Positions 17,812 to 27,271 of a stretch of DNA of 64,000 nucleotides are shown in pieces. Both the position numbers and the translations under genes were made by a program. The stretch's first letter is position 1. The number at the start of each line of letters is the position of its first letter. The notes below the pieces were generated by a model. The model searched no databases and was not told where the DNA came from. It saw only the letters and a list, made by a program, of their open reading frames with translations. Origin of the DNA: Pararhizobium sp. IMCC21322 (GTDB taxonomy: Bacteria; Pseudomonadota; Alphaproteobacteria; Rhizobiales; GCA-2746425); NCBI RefSeq assembly GCF_030758295.1, contig NZ_CP132335.1:5060412-5124411 (forward strand), in the 5' to 3' direction.

Positions 17812-18993
17812 TCAGTTATGCGCAACAATGCGCGGAGTAAGAGCATCATGAATGACCAGTGCCGCACCGCCCAAAGCAGCAGTCATACGGCCCGAGGCCC
17901 CGCGTAACACACGCGGCAATGTTCGGTCCTGTCGCCGCGAGACCGAGGCATCAGGCAGTTCAAGTTCAGCAATCAGAGCATCCAGCAGCGCATCCGGTAA
18001 AGCCCCACCCAGAATCACAGCTTCTGGATCAAACAGATTTTCGACCATACCGATAGCTTGTGACAAGGGTGGGGCAGCTTTTTGCACCCAGTCCAACAAA
18101 TGGGAGTTGCCCTCACCGTGCAGCCGGTTCAGATCATTCACAGTTTCAACGGTAAGTCCGGCAGCAGCCAGTTGATCGCGAATGGCAATTCGGCTTGCGA
18201 AATTCTCCAACCGGCCATGCGCTTTGCCTGACTGCACGATGACATGACCGATTTCACCGGCATTGCCATAAGCCCCCCGCATGACCTCACCATCGGCGAC
18301 AACACCAAGACCAAGCCCGGCGCCAAAATAGATAAAGCAATAGGATTTCAGATTCTGTGCGACACCGCTGATACGCTCGGCAACGGCCGCACCGGTCGCA
18401 TCATTTTCAACCACCACATTTGTGCCAAGCACCTCTTCAAACAGGGCGACCGGATCAATCTCATCCCATCCACTCAGCTCCGACTGGCCATCATCATCCA
18501 ACCCGATCTGACCGAACGGGCCGGGCATGACAATGCCTGCCCCCAACAATTGCGAAGCTTGCAATCCGGTTTCCTGCAGCGCTTCCAATTTTAACTCCAG
18601 CGCATGATCCGACACGATTTTTGGAGTGCTGGACGGCAGACTGATACGCCGTGTGAAACGGGTTTCACCAGCCAGATTCACCAGGGCCGCGAACATCGCA
18701 TCGGGCCGAACCTCGATCCCAAGTGCAAAGGCACCGTCCCGGTTAAGCGTGTATTGAACAACCGGTAGACCGCGTCCCTTAACATCGCGCCCCGCGACAA
18801 TGAGGAAGGCCTCCTCGGTAAGTTCCGCAGTAATGTTGCTGACAGCCTGGGTCGACAGACCTGACAGACGTGCAATCGCTGCCCGCCCGACAGGTTGGTG
18901 TCGGCGCACCAGACCCAGCACCACCTGACGGTTGTGAAGGCGCGTGCGTTCAGCGTTAGAGCCAATGATACGTCTGCTGCGATCCAGTTTCAT
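17812..18993 (-). CDS. ROK-family transcriptional regulator
   Basis: 393 residues: a winged helix-turn-helix at about residues 20-80 (GRAAIARLSGLSTQAVSNI) followed by a ROK sugar-kinase-like domain (NDATGAAVAERISG, FIYFGAGLGLG). The cysteines of the ROK zinc motif are absent (GEIGHVIVQSGKAHGRLE), so it is a regulator, not an active kinase of the usual type. ROK regulators bind sugars or sugar phosphates. It is the first gene of ROK-PIG-L-DMT and is divergent from the sugar ABC operon, with palindromes between them. Confidence 0.9.
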   Translation of the reverse strand: MKLDRSRRIIGSNAERTRLHNRQVVLGLVRRHQPVGRAAIARLSGLSTQAVSNITAELTEEAFLIVAGRDVKGRGLPVVQYTLNRDGAFALGIEVRPDAMFAALVNLAGETRFTRRISLPSSTPKIVSDHALELKLEALQETGLQASQLLGAGIVMPGPFGQIGLDDDGQSELSGWDEIDPVALFEEVLGTNVVVENDATGAAVAERISGVAQNLKSYCFIYFGAGLGLGVVADGEVMRGAYGNAGEIGHVIVQSGKAHGRLENFASRIAIRDQLAAAGLTVETVNDLNRLHGEGNSHLLDWVQKAAPPLSQAIGMVENLFDPEAVILGGALPDALLDALIAELELPDASVSRRQDRTLPRVLRGASGRMTAALGGAALVIHDALTPRIVAHN

Positions 18994-19001
18994 ACAGACC
19001 T

Positions 19002-19043
19002 ATTAATTCAAATCACTTGAATGCTCAACTTACTTGAATTAAT
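19002..19043. promoter_or_regulatory. Inverted repeats between ROK gene and sugar ABC operon: probable ROK operator
   Basis: Perfect 10-base arms ATTAATTCAA (19002-19011) and TTGAATTAAT (19034-19043), with a nested TTCAA-ATCAC-TTGAA (19007-19021). AT-rich TTCAA/TTGAA half sites resemble known NagC/Mlc/XylR operators. The site is 8-50 bases upstream of the ROK start and about 110 bases upstream of the ABC operon, suiting coordinate repression of both directions. Confidence 0.65.
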
Positions 19044-19149
19044 GCTGAATGATACGTGTTTCGCGGTTTGGGAAACCGGACTGCAAGCCGGGAATTTCAG
19101 ATGGGTCGTCAGGAGGCGAACCATAGGTGGATAGAAACGGAGTGATCCC

Positions 19150-20403
19150 ATGAAACAGTTTCGCAATTGGATTTTAGGTGCGGCAACCGCTGCTATCACT
19201 GCTGGCGGCAGTTTTTCAGCACAGGCAGTGGAAATTGAATATTGGCAATACTTCTTTGAAGCGCGCATCACCGCCATGGATCAGCTGATCGAGAATTTTG
19301 AAGCGGCTAATCCCGACATCACCGTCAAAACTACTCACTTCCCCTATGCGGATTACCGCACAAAAGTTGCAGCAGCGATCCCCGCAGGGGAAGGACCGGA
19401 CGTGGTTCAGCTGTTCTATGGTTGGCTCAATGATTATGTGCAAGCTGAGCTGATACAGCCATTGCCTGCAGATCAATTCCCCGTCGAGAAGATCGAAGCC
19501 GAATTCTTCCCCATGGTGCAGGCCATGAAACGCGGCGACAATTACATGGCCCTGCCCACCGCAGTGCGCTCTCTGGCCCTGTTCTACAATAAGCGCCTGT
19601 TCGAAAAGGCTGGCATTGACGGTCCGCCCGCAACACTGGACGAACTGGTAGAAACCGCCAAGAAAATCGCCGAGAAGGACGGTGCAGGCAACATTACCAC
19701 GGTTGGCATTACCACCGGCATGACCGGGCAGGATCATCACTGGTTCCGCGAGGGGCTGATACGCCAGTTTGGCGGCGATCCCTACACTGACAATTATAAA
19801 ACCGTGAATTACAACAGTGATGCCGGGCGCGCTGCGCTGAAATATTATACCGATCTGGAAGATGTTCATGAAGTCACCAAGCTCGGCTTTATGGACGAAG
19901 CTCAGGCAGCGTTCAAAGCGGGCCGTGCCGGCATGCATATTGATGGATCATTCCGCATTGGTGCCCTCAACAAGGTCCGCGGCCTTCAATGGGGCGTGGC
20001 CGAACTGCCTGCAGCAGCGGATGGCACCAAATCCAATTATTCCTCTTATTGGGTGAATGCAGTGACATCCAAGGCGCAAGGCGAAAAATACGATGCCGCA
20101 GTCAAATTCATGGCTTATGTCACATCTGATGAAGCCATGCAGATCTGGCTGGATACGGTTGGCGAACTGCCTGCCAAACCCTCTGCGGCTCTGACAGAGA
20201 CCAATGCCGCTAACGAGACCTTTGGTCCCTTCATCAAAGGTCTGGAATATGCCCACACCACCATTTTTGCCAATGAGAGCGGCCAGCGTCAGATCATGGT
20301 TGATATGATCAGCCGCACCGATCTGGAAGACCAGTCCCTGGCAGACAGTCTGGCAGCGGCGGCAGAAGCTGAACAGAAATTGCTGGATGAGTATTACCAG
20401 TAA
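19150..20403 (+). CDS. Sugar ABC transporter substrate-binding protein (family 1)
   Basis: 417 residues with a signal peptide (cleavage after FSAQA near residue 26) and the mature start VEIEYWQYFFEARI. It is a cluster B, maltose-type binding protein (GPDVVQLFYGW, then NYMALPTAVRSLALFYNKRLFEKAGI). It delivers an oligosaccharide, glycoside or amino-sugar conjugate to the MalF/MalG-like permeases that follow. First gene of the operon running to 25769; repression by the divergent ROK protein is inferred. Confidence 0.92.
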   Translation: MKQFRNWILGAATAAITAGGSFSAQAVEIEYWQYFFEARITAMDQLIENFEAANPDITVKTTHFPYADYRTKVAAAIPAGEGPDVVQLFYGWLNDYVQAELIQPLPADQFPVEKIEAEFFPMVQAMKRGDNYMALPTAVRSLALFYNKRLFEKAGIDGPPATLDELVETAKKIAEKDGAGNITTVGITTGMTGQDHHWFREGLIRQFGGDPYTDNYKTVNYNSDAGRAALKYYTDLEDVHEVTKLGFMDEAQAAFKAGRAGMHIDGSFRIGALNKVRGLQWGVAELPAAADGTKSNYSSYWVNAVTSKAQGEKYDAAVKFMAYVTSDEAMQIWLDTVGELPAKPSAALTETNAANETFGPFIKGLEYAHTTIFANESGQRQIMVDMISRTDLEDQSLADSLAAAAEAEQKLLDEYYQ

Positions 20404-20421
20404 CATTTAATGCACTTTGGT

Positions 20422-20443
20422 CCCGGCGCAGACCAGCGCCGGG
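20422..20443 (+). promoter_or_regulatory. Intercistronic stem-loop after the binding-protein gene
   Basis: Perfect 8-base stem CCCGGCGC (20422-20429)/GCGCCGGG (20436-20443) with a 6-base loop and no T-run. Hairpins at this place in ABC operons protect the upstream message and let the binding protein be made in excess over the permeases. Function inferred. Confidence 0.65.
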
Positions 20444-20495
20444 GCAACCACTCCAACGCTTTGACTTAGGCATCTGAACTCTGACGGGCAGGCGC

Positions 20496-21389
20496 GTGAC
20501 TCTTTACAGAAACCTCACAATTTCACAGAAGCAGATCGTTTGGGCCTGGTGCTTTCTTGCGGTCCCCGCTGTGTTTTATGTGACAATCCGCTTCTACCCG
20601 ACAGCCAATGCCATTCTGGTATCGTTTCAGGATTGGAACCTGTTGGGATCACGCACATGGACCGGTGTTGATAATTACGTAAAGCTGTTCAACGATCCGG
20701 TTTTCTGGAAGGTCTTCAGGAACACATTTCTCTACCTCATCATCGGCACGCCGGTCAGCCTGATCATTGCTTTCATTGTCGCTTATCAGATTGACAAGGT
20801 GCGCTTTATGCATGGCACCATCCGCGCGCTTTATTTCATACCGTTCATGACCAGCGCGGTTGCCATGGCCTGGGTGTGGCGCTGGTTTTATCAACCGGTT
20901 CCCGTCGGCGTTTTCAACAATTTCCTGGCCACATTAAGCATTCCGCAAATCGAGTTTCTGAACTCAACCACCAATGCACTACCTGCCATACTGGCGCCTG
21001 CGGTCTGGGCCGGGCTTGGCTTTCAGATCATCATCTTCATGGCCGGCTTGCGCTCCATCCCGCAAACCTATTACGAGGCGGCGCGCATTGATGGCGTCTC
21101 GCCCATGGCAACTTTGTGGGAAATTACCCTGCCCTTGCTGAAACCCACCATCGTCTTCCTGGTGGTGTTTTCCTCCATCGGTTTTTTGCGGATTTTCGAT
21201 CAGGTCTTCAACATGACCACCAACAATCCGGGCGGTCCGCTGAACTCCACCAAGCCGCTGGTTCTGATGATTTACGACACCGCCTTCAACGGGTTTGATA
21301 TGGGCTACGCCGCGGCCCAAACCGTTGTGCTGTTTCTGGTTTTACTTGTGGTCAGCCTGCTGCAGTTGCGCATTATGAGGGATCGCTGA
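20496..21389 (+). CDS. Sugar ABC transporter permease (MalF/UgpA type)
   Basis: 297 residues, six membrane helices, with the EAA loop EAARIDGVSPMATLWEITLPLLKP near residue 195. The GTG at 20496 is the best available start. It forms a heterodimer with the MalG-type permease whose gene begins one base after its stop. Confidence 0.9.
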   Translation: MTLYRNLTISQKQIVWAWCFLAVPAVFYVTIRFYPTANAILVSFQDWNLLGSRTWTGVDNYVKLFNDPVFWKVFRNTFLYLIIGTPVSLIIAFIVAYQIDKVRFMHGTIRALYFIPFMTSAVAMAWVWRWFYQPVPVGVFNNFLATLSIPQIEFLNSTTNALPAILAPAVWAGLGFQIIIFMAGLRSIPQTYYEAARIDGVSPMATLWEITLPLLKPTIVFLVVFSSIGFLRIFDQVFNMTTNNPGGPLNSTKPLVLMIYDTAFNGFDMGYAAAQTVVLFLVLLVVSLLQLRIMRDR

Positions 21390-21390
21390 C

Positions 21391-22281
21391 ATGAGCACGA
21401 CCGATCTCTCCATCAAGCCAACCTCGGAAGCCCTGCTGAAGAAATCTGGCAATGTTGGCGTGCGCCCACCCCGCAATTACGCACAATTTATCCGCTGGAT
21501 GTTGCTGTTTGGCGGCGGCATTTTGATGATCATGCCGATCATCTACATGTTATCCACATCGTTCAAATTCCCCTTTGAGGTCTACAATCTCAAACTCATC
21601 CCCGAGGAACCGACCTTGGAGAACTACCAATTGGTTCTGGAAGATGGCCGCTTCTTCAACTGGTTCACCAATTCCCTTGTCATCGCAGTTCTGACCACGG
21701 TTTCAAATGTCTTCTTCGACAGCATGGTCGGCTATGCCCTGTGCAAATTCAAATTCCCGGGCCGCTATATTGTCTTCATCGCCATCTTGTCGACGCTGAT
21801 GATCCCGACAGAAATGCTGGTCATTCCCTGGTACCTGATGAGTACAAAGCTTGGTTGGCTTGATACGTATTGGGGCATCATGTTCCCCGGCATGATGACG
21901 GCCTTCGGCGTGTTTTTGATGAAGCAGTTTTTCGAAACTGTGCCGGATGATTTCCTGGAAGCTGCCCGCATTGACGGCCTCAATGAATTCCAAATCTGGT
22001 GGACGGTGGCCATGCCTCTGGTCAAGCCGGCGCTGGCTGCATTGGCGATTTTTGTGTTCCTGGGAAACTGGACCGCTTTCATATGGCCGCTGATCGTCAC
22101 CAACAGTCAGGAACTTTATACTCTGCCGGTTGGACTGACCACATTCAGCGTTGAGCAACAGGTTGAATGGGAACTCATCATGACCGGCGCGGCGCTTTCC
22201 ACATTGCCGACGCTGGTTGTGTTTCTGATATTCCAGCGCTTTATCATTCGCGGTGTTGTAATGGCGGGGCTGAAAGGATGA
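21391..22281 (+). CDS. Sugar ABC transporter permease (MalG/UgpE type)
   Basis: 296 residues, six helices after a hydrophilic N terminus of about 30 residues, with the EAA loop EAARIDGLNEFQIWW near residue 190. The stop overlaps the start of the lyase gene by four bases (ATGA), so importer and enzyme are co-translated. Confidence 0.9.
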   Translation: MSTTDLSIKPTSEALLKKSGNVGVRPPRNYAQFIRWMLLFGGGILMIMPIIYMLSTSFKFPFEVYNLKLIPEEPTLENYQLVLEDGRFFNWFTNSLVIAVLTTVSNVFFDSMVGYALCKFKFPGRYIVFIAILSTLMIPTEMLVIPWYLMSTKLGWLDTYWGIMFPGMMTAFGVFLMKQFFETVPDDFLEAARIDGLNEFQIWWTVAMPLVKPALAALAIFVFLGNWTAFIWPLIVTNSQELYTLPVGLTTFSVEQQVEWELIMTGAALSTLPTLVVFLIFQRFIIRGVVMAGLKG

Positions 22282-23765
22282 CCGATCTCACCAAATTCCC
22301 CCACCCTGTTTACAAAGACACGGTTCTGGCACCGTTGTTTGAAGGCGCAAAAGCGCATTATGTGGGCGCAGTGCGCAACATCAACCGCGCGCATCTGGTA
22401 ATGCTTAACGAGACCGGCATTCTGGACGCGTCCATCTCAGCTGCCATCGCAAAAGCCCTGTCCGACATCGACACTGAAATTGATGTGTCAGCGCTCGATT
22501 ACACCGGCGAATATGAAGATTATTTCTTTCTGGTCGAAGCCGAACTGAAGCAGCGACTTGGCCCCGATAGGGGCGGCATGTTGCATACAGCCCGTTCGCG
22601 CAACGACATGGACCACACAATCTTCAAGCTGGCCCTAAAGCAGCGCATCGATCAACTGATTGCGCAGGCGCATCATCTTGCCGGCACAATACTGCAAAAG
22701 GCGCGCGAAGAACGTGACACGCTGATTGTCGCCTATACCCATGGCCAGCCAGCCCAGCCAACCACGTTCGGCCATTATCTGAGCGCAGCCCTTGAAGTCC
22801 TGCTGCGGGATCTGGACCGGCTGCAGACCGCCCGTGATGGGTTGGACCATTGCCCCATGGGCGCTGCCGCCATCACAACATCGGGCTTTCCCATCAGCCG
22901 CGAACGCATGGCCGAATTGCTGGGCTTTTCAGAACCTTTGCGCAATTCCTATGGTTGTATTGCTTCGGTGGATTACGTAACTGGCCTCTACTCGGCACTG
23001 AAATTGATGTTCCTGCATCTGGGACGGCTGGTGCAGGATTTTCAGTTCTGGACCGCTTTTGAAGTGGGGCAACTCCACGTGCCCGACGCATTGGTTCAGA
23101 TCAGCTCGATCATGCCGCAAAAGCGCAATCCGGTCCCGATAGAACATCTGCGCCATATGGCATCGGTCACCTGCGGACGTTGCGACATGATCGTCAACAC
23201 CATGCACAACACCCCCTTTACCGACATGAATGACAGTGAAGGCGAAGTGCAACAGGCGGGCTACGCGGCCTTTGAAAGCGGTGGCCGGGTTCTGGACTTG
23301 CTGGCAGCGCTGATTGAGGCCAGCTCAATTCAGGGCGACAGGGTTCAAGCCACAACAGATGCAGCCTGCATCACCATCACAGAGCTGGCCGACACACTGG
23401 TGCGCAAACAGGGCCTGTCTTTCCGCCAGGCTCACGAGATTACCGCGACGACCTCCCGCGCGGTAATAGCGGCCGGGAAGCCCCTGCGAGAAGGTTTTCC
23501 CGCCTTCTCCAGGGCTTTCCTGGCCCACACAGACCATGCATCGACCATCAGTGAACCGGATTTCATATCGGCCGTCAGTGCAGAAATTTTTGTCGCCTTG
23601 CGCAATCACATCGGCGGCCCTGCGCCCGATGCCATGGATAACGCATTTGCGCATTACACAGCCGTATTGCTAGCACTGCAGGATCGACAAACCAACGCAA
23701 CCAAGCGGGAAGCAACCGCGCATGACGCCTTGCAGCAGGCGTTCAACAGGCTGATGCAGGAGTAA
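22278..23765 (+). CDS. Argininosuccinate lyase-like protein (fumarase/aspartase superfamily)
   Basis: 495 residues from the ATG overlapping the permease stop. It has HTARSRND (103-110; HTGRSRND in argininosuccinate lyase), a catalytic-histidine region AYTHGQPAQPTT (153-163) and the superfamily signature SSIMPQKRNP (276-285). Members eliminate fumarate from succinyl-type C-N or C-O conjugates. Being inside a sugar-import operon, between permeases and ATPase, argues against arginine biosynthesis. It more likely cleaves an imported sugar-linked aspartate, malate or similar acid to fumarate plus an amino sugar or sugar. That substrate is inferred. Confidence 0.85.
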   Translation: MTDLTKFPHPVYKDTVLAPLFEGAKAHYVGAVRNINRAHLVMLNETGILDASISAAIAKALSDIDTEIDVSALDYTGEYEDYFFLVEAELKQRLGPDRGGMLHTARSRNDMDHTIFKLALKQRIDQLIAQAHHLAGTILQKAREERDTLIVAYTHGQPAQPTTFGHYLSAALEVLLRDLDRLQTARDGLDHCPMGAAAITTSGFPISRERMAELLGFSEPLRNSYGCIASVDYVTGLYSALKLMFLHLGRLVQDFQFWTAFEVGQLHVPDALVQISSIMPQKRNPVPIEHLRHMASVTCGRCDMIVNTMHNTPFTDMNDSEGEVQQAGYAAFESGGRVLDLLAALIEASSIQGDRVQATTDAACITITELADTLVRKQGLSFRQAHEITATTSRAVIAAGKPLREGFPAFSRAFLAHTDHASTISEPDFISAVSAEIFVALRNHIGGPAPDAMDNAFAHYTAVLLALQDRQTNATKREATAHDALQQAFNRLMQE

Positions 23766-23769
23766 ATTC

Positions 23770-24825
23770 TTGGCCACTGTTTCAATCAAAAATCTCGTCA
23801 AATCCTACGGGAAAACCGAAGTGCTCCATGGCATTAATCTGGATGTGGCCGATGGCGAGTTCGTCGTGCTGGTTGGCCCGTCAGGCTGCGGCAAGTCGAC
23901 GACCTTGCGCATGATCGCAGGCCTTGAGGACATCACCTCCGGTGAAATCCATATTGGCGGCGAATTGGTCAATCATCGCGAACCCAAGGAACGCAATATT
24001 GCGATGGTGTTTCAGAATTACGCCATCTACCCCCATATGTCGGTGCGCAAGAATATTGGCTTTGGGCTGCGCACATCAAAAGCTTCAAAAGCGGAGAAGG
24101 CTGCTCGTATTGACGAAGTCGCCGAGTTGCTGAGCATGACAGATCTGCTGGACCGCCGTCCCAACCAACTGTCTGGCGGCCAGCGCCAGCGCGTTGCCAT
24201 TGGCCGGGCCATGGTGCGCGATCCATCCGCTTTTTTATTCGACGAACCACTGTCCAATCTGGATGCCCAATTGCGCACCCAGATGCGTCTGGAAATCAAG
24301 AAATTGCATCAGCGTGTAGGCAACACCATCATCTTTGTCACCCATGATCAGGTTGAAGCCATGACCATGGCCGACCGCATAGTCATCATGAAGGACGGCC
24401 ATATTCAGCAGGTCGGCACACCCTTTGATGTGTTTCACAAACCGGCCAACAAATTTGTTGCCCAATTTATCGGTGCCCCTTCAATGAACATGATTGAAGG
24501 CAGGCTGGCAAACGGCATTGTCACTCTGGATGGCGATCTGCAAATCCCGATTGAGACAAGCTCTACCCATAGCGGACCGGTTACATTAGGGCTGCGGCCC
24601 GATGATCTGCTGGTCAGCGATCAGGACGGGCAGTTTGAAGGACAGGTGAATGTGCTGGAGCCCCTTGGGTCTGAAACACTTGTTTATGTTTCAGTTGGCG
24701 GCAAGGAATTGATTGCCAAAGCATCTGGCCGCACTCCCCCGCAGCTCGGAAGCACCATCAAGCTCAACGCGGCCCCGGAAAACATGCATCTCTTTGACAA
24801 CGCGACCGGGGAGGCGTTGCGGTAA
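23770..24825 (+). CDS. Sugar ABC transporter ATP-binding protein (MalK/UgpC type)
   Basis: 351 residues with Walker A GPSGCGKST, signature LSGGQRQR, Walker B FLFDEPL and a C-terminal TOBE/OB domain. The start is an unusual TTG at 23770, supported by AGGAG at 23758-23762. It energises the MalF/G pair. Its stop shares a base with the next ATG (TAATG). Confidence 0.92.
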   Translation: MATVSIKNLVKSYGKTEVLHGINLDVADGEFVVLVGPSGCGKSTTLRMIAGLEDITSGEIHIGGELVNHREPKERNIAMVFQNYAIYPHMSVRKNIGFGLRTSKASKAEKAARIDEVAELLSMTDLLDRRPNQLSGGQRQRVAIGRAMVRDPSAFLFDEPLSNLDAQLRTQMRLEIKKLHQRVGNTIIFVTHDQVEAMTMADRIVIMKDGHIQQVGTPFDVFHKPANKFVAQFIGAPSMNMIEGRLANGIVTLDGDLQIPIETSSTHSGPVTLGLRPDDLLVSDQDGQFEGQVNVLEPLGSETLVYVSVGGKELIAKASGRTPPQLGSTIKLNAAPENMHLFDNATGEALR

Positions 24826-25769
24826 TGCTGAAAGGTACGAACCAGAAAATTCTATGCGTTGGTCGGATTTATTGTGACCTCATTTTCACTGGCATTCCAA
24901 CCATGCCTGTCCTAGGTCAGGAAACTTTTGCCGACGGGGTCAAGATGCATGCGGGCGGTGGTTGCTACATCACCGCAGCTTATCTCTCCGCCCTTGGCAA
25001 TTCCGTTGCCATAACCGCCATGTTGCCGGCAGAACCGTTCAGAGCCATCGTCACCGATGAGATTAGCCACATGGGTCTGGACGACCGTTTTTGTGAACCG
25101 GCGCCCGTGGGACTGGAGCCGCAAATCACCGTCGCCATGGTACGCAATGATGAGCGGGCCTTTTTGACACGACGCGCCAGCGCAGCGCTGCCACATGATA
25201 TGGCGCGAAGCTTTGCGCTTCCCGATCTGACGCATCTTCATATCGGTGAGTTGACAACACTGATCGAACACCCCGATCTGATCGAGGAGGCGCGCGCGGC
25301 CAATTTGACCATATCGCTTGATTGCGGTTGGGACGAAGCAGCTTTCTGCCATCCCGGCCTGTCTGATCTGATTTCAAAGGTTGATGTATTTCTGCCCAAT
25401 TCCGCAGAAGCTGCCCGCCTGTCTGAAAACGATGTCCCTCTGACATGCGCCGATCATACCATCGTCAAACGCGGTTCCAATGGGGCGGAGCTTTATACAG
25501 GTGGACAAACCTATGTCGGATTAACACAACAGGTTCATGTGATTGACACCACCGGGGCTGGCGACGCGTTCAACGCCGGGTTTTTAACGGCGTGGCTGCA
25601 AGGTCAGAATCCCGAACGCTGCCTGGCAGCAGGAAATCAAGCTGGCTCAATTGCCGTTGGCCGAGTTGGCGGTGCTGCCGGTCTGTCCCCGAAGATGTTT
25701 CAGAACACCGAAACAGCTGTAGAAACACGCACGCGGGCAGCCCTTCAACCAAGCTCTGATTCATGGTAA
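24825..25769 (+). CDS. PfkB-family carbohydrate kinase
   Basis: 314 residues, ribokinase fold. It has an N-terminal glycine motif (HAGGGCYITAAYLSALG) and the C-terminal anion hole and base DTTGAGDAFNAGF near residue 243. It phosphorylates the sugar released in the pathway, probably trapping it in the cell. Last gene of the operon, followed by inverted repeats. Confidence 0.9.
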   Translation: MLKGTNQKILCVGRIYCDLIFTGIPTMPVLGQETFADGVKMHAGGGCYITAAYLSALGNSVAITAMLPAEPFRAIVTDEISHMGLDDRFCEPAPVGLEPQITVAMVRNDERAFLTRRASAALPHDMARSFALPDLTHLHIGELTTLIEHPDLIEEARAANLTISLDCGWDEAAFCHPGLSDLISKVDVFLPNSAEAARLSENDVPLTCADHTIVKRGSNGAELYTGGQTYVGLTQQVHVIDTTGAGDAFNAGFLTAWLQGQNPERCLAAGNQAGSIAVGRVGGAAGLSPKMFQNTETAVETRTRAALQPSSDSW

Positions 25770-25810
25770 CTCAATCATGAATCAAGTTTGAAATTTTTGT
25801 TATATTTCAA
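25757..25810 (+). terminator. Two inverted repeats at the end of the sugar operon
   Basis: TGATTCATG (25757-25765)/CATGAATCA (25776-25784) is a perfect 9-base stem spanning the kinase stop codon. TTGAAAT (25788-25794)/ATTTCAA (25804-25810) follows, with T-rich sequence between. The stems are AT-rich, so termination strength is uncertain; the second could also be an operator for the next gene. Confidence 0.45.
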
Positions 25811-25962
25811 TATGATAAACCTTGAGCAATCCACCTATGGTGAACAGAGTCCAAAGGCTCATTTAACCACAGGGTAACTCGCCTGGTGTAACTTCTGTCA
25901 ACAACAACCCCTCATATGCATCAGCACAAGGGGTGCAACTTTGTGTGTTAACTGGCAGATTT

Positions 25963-27192
25963 ATGACCCTTTCGACGACTTTCGATTCAGACTGGCAACC
26001 ATCTGAGACTATCAACAATCAGGCTGCGGCGTCTGAGCCTGTGCAGATCGAAGTTCATGACACTTTGGAAGCAGTTGCATCACTGGAGTCTGAGTGGCGC
26101 GCACTGGAAGAAAAAATGGCGGATGGCCTGGGCTATTTCCAGACCTTCGACTGGTGCCAGAATTGGTGTCGCTACTACCTTGAAGGTGCTGCCAAAGACT
26201 CACGTTTACGTCTGCAAATAGTCACTTTCCGTTGTGCTGGTCAATTGGCTTGCGTTCTGCCACTTGTCGAACGCAAGCGGGCCTATGGCCTTACGATCCT
26301 GCAGTCTCTTGGCAATCCTATGGCACAATACAGCAATCTGTTGCTGGATGTTGATGCATTGCCAGTGTCAAAAATGCGGGAATGCTGGAAGACTTTCAGT
26401 GAGCAGGTCACCGCAGACGCCATCATATTCGATCGCTTTCCAAAAAACAGCCAGATGGCAGAGATTCTGGATGAACCACATATCATCACCCAGACTGATG
26501 ACATCTCCCTGATCATGTATCTGGAGCAGATTGACGAGTGGGACACCTTTCAGGCGTCGTTCAAGAAATCTGTCCGTCGGGGTCGACGCAGACGTTACAA
26601 GAAAATTGAAACCGAGTTGGGCGAAATCAGTCTGGAAGTGCATTTTGGCGGCACGGATGCCTACCGGAACGCCATTCGGCAGAGCTTGGAATTCAAACGC
26701 GTATGGCTAAAGGAAAGTGGCCGCAACGTATCTGCATTTTCGGGCCAGCATGCGGCAGATTTTCTGACCAGCCTGGAAGGCGACAGCGCCTCGCAAAAGG
26801 GTGCAATGTCATATGTCATGACCGCTGGTGGAAAACCGATTGCGATTGAATTGGGGTTTCTGAAAAACGGGCACTATTACTGTTTTCTGGGTTCATTCGA
26901 CTGGTCCATGCGGTCCTATTCTGCCGGAAAAGTACAAATGGAGCAGAGTTTGAAATGGGCCATTGAACACCAGATTTCCTGCATCGATTTCCTGGGGAAC
27001 TACGAGGCCTATCAGGGCGACTGGTCCAACAGCAGCGCTGACATGCTGAGCTATAGCGCCGCAAAAAGTATCAAGGGCAGACTCTACAGCCAACTTTGGG
27101 AACAGCGCCTGAAACCGGGGATCAAATCCACATTCAGGCGGCTTCCCCCTGCCCTCAGAAAGCGCCTGATTGCAGGTTTGCCTGGCAGATAA
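25963..27192 (+). CDS. GNAT-fold acyltransferase of the CelD/BcsL type
   Basis: About 409 residues (a GTG at 25933 is an alternative start). Two tandem acyltransferase-like halves; the second (about residues 190-380) matches the Acetyltransf_6 pattern, with a basic patch KKSVRRGRRRRYKKIE and ending IDFLGNYEAYQGDW. This family is found beside polysaccharide, lipid or FemAB-like pathways and transfers acyl or aminoacyl groups. It is followed 79 bases on by a cupin/JmjC-like protein. Substrate unknown. Confidence 0.8.
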   Translation: MTLSTTFDSDWQPSETINNQAAASEPVQIEVHDTLEAVASLESEWRALEEKMADGLGYFQTFDWCQNWCRYYLEGAAKDSRLRLQIVTFRCAGQLACVLPLVERKRAYGLTILQSLGNPMAQYSNLLLDVDALPVSKMRECWKTFSEQVTADAIIFDRFPKNSQMAEILDEPHIITQTDDISLIMYLEQIDEWDTFQASFKKSVRRGRRRRYKKIETELGEISLEVHFGGTDAYRNAIRQSLEFKRVWLKESGRNVSAFSGQHAADFLTSLEGDSASQKGAMSYVMTAGGKPIAIELGFLKNGHYYCFLGSFDWSMRSYSAGKVQMEQSLKWAIEHQISCIDFLGNYEAYQGDWSNSSADMLSYSAAKSIKGRLYSQLWEQRLKPGIKSTFRRLPPALRKRLIAGLPGR

Positions 27193-27271
27193 AACACACA
27201 ATTAGAAACATACTGGCCTGGTGGCAATTGAACCCGGGCAATACGAAGCATGAGTAAAGGACGACAACATC

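Noticed and set aside
22278-23765. Biosynthetic argininosuccinate lyase (argH)
   Set aside because: It is embedded in and co-translated with a sugar importer operon and has no other arginine gene around it.
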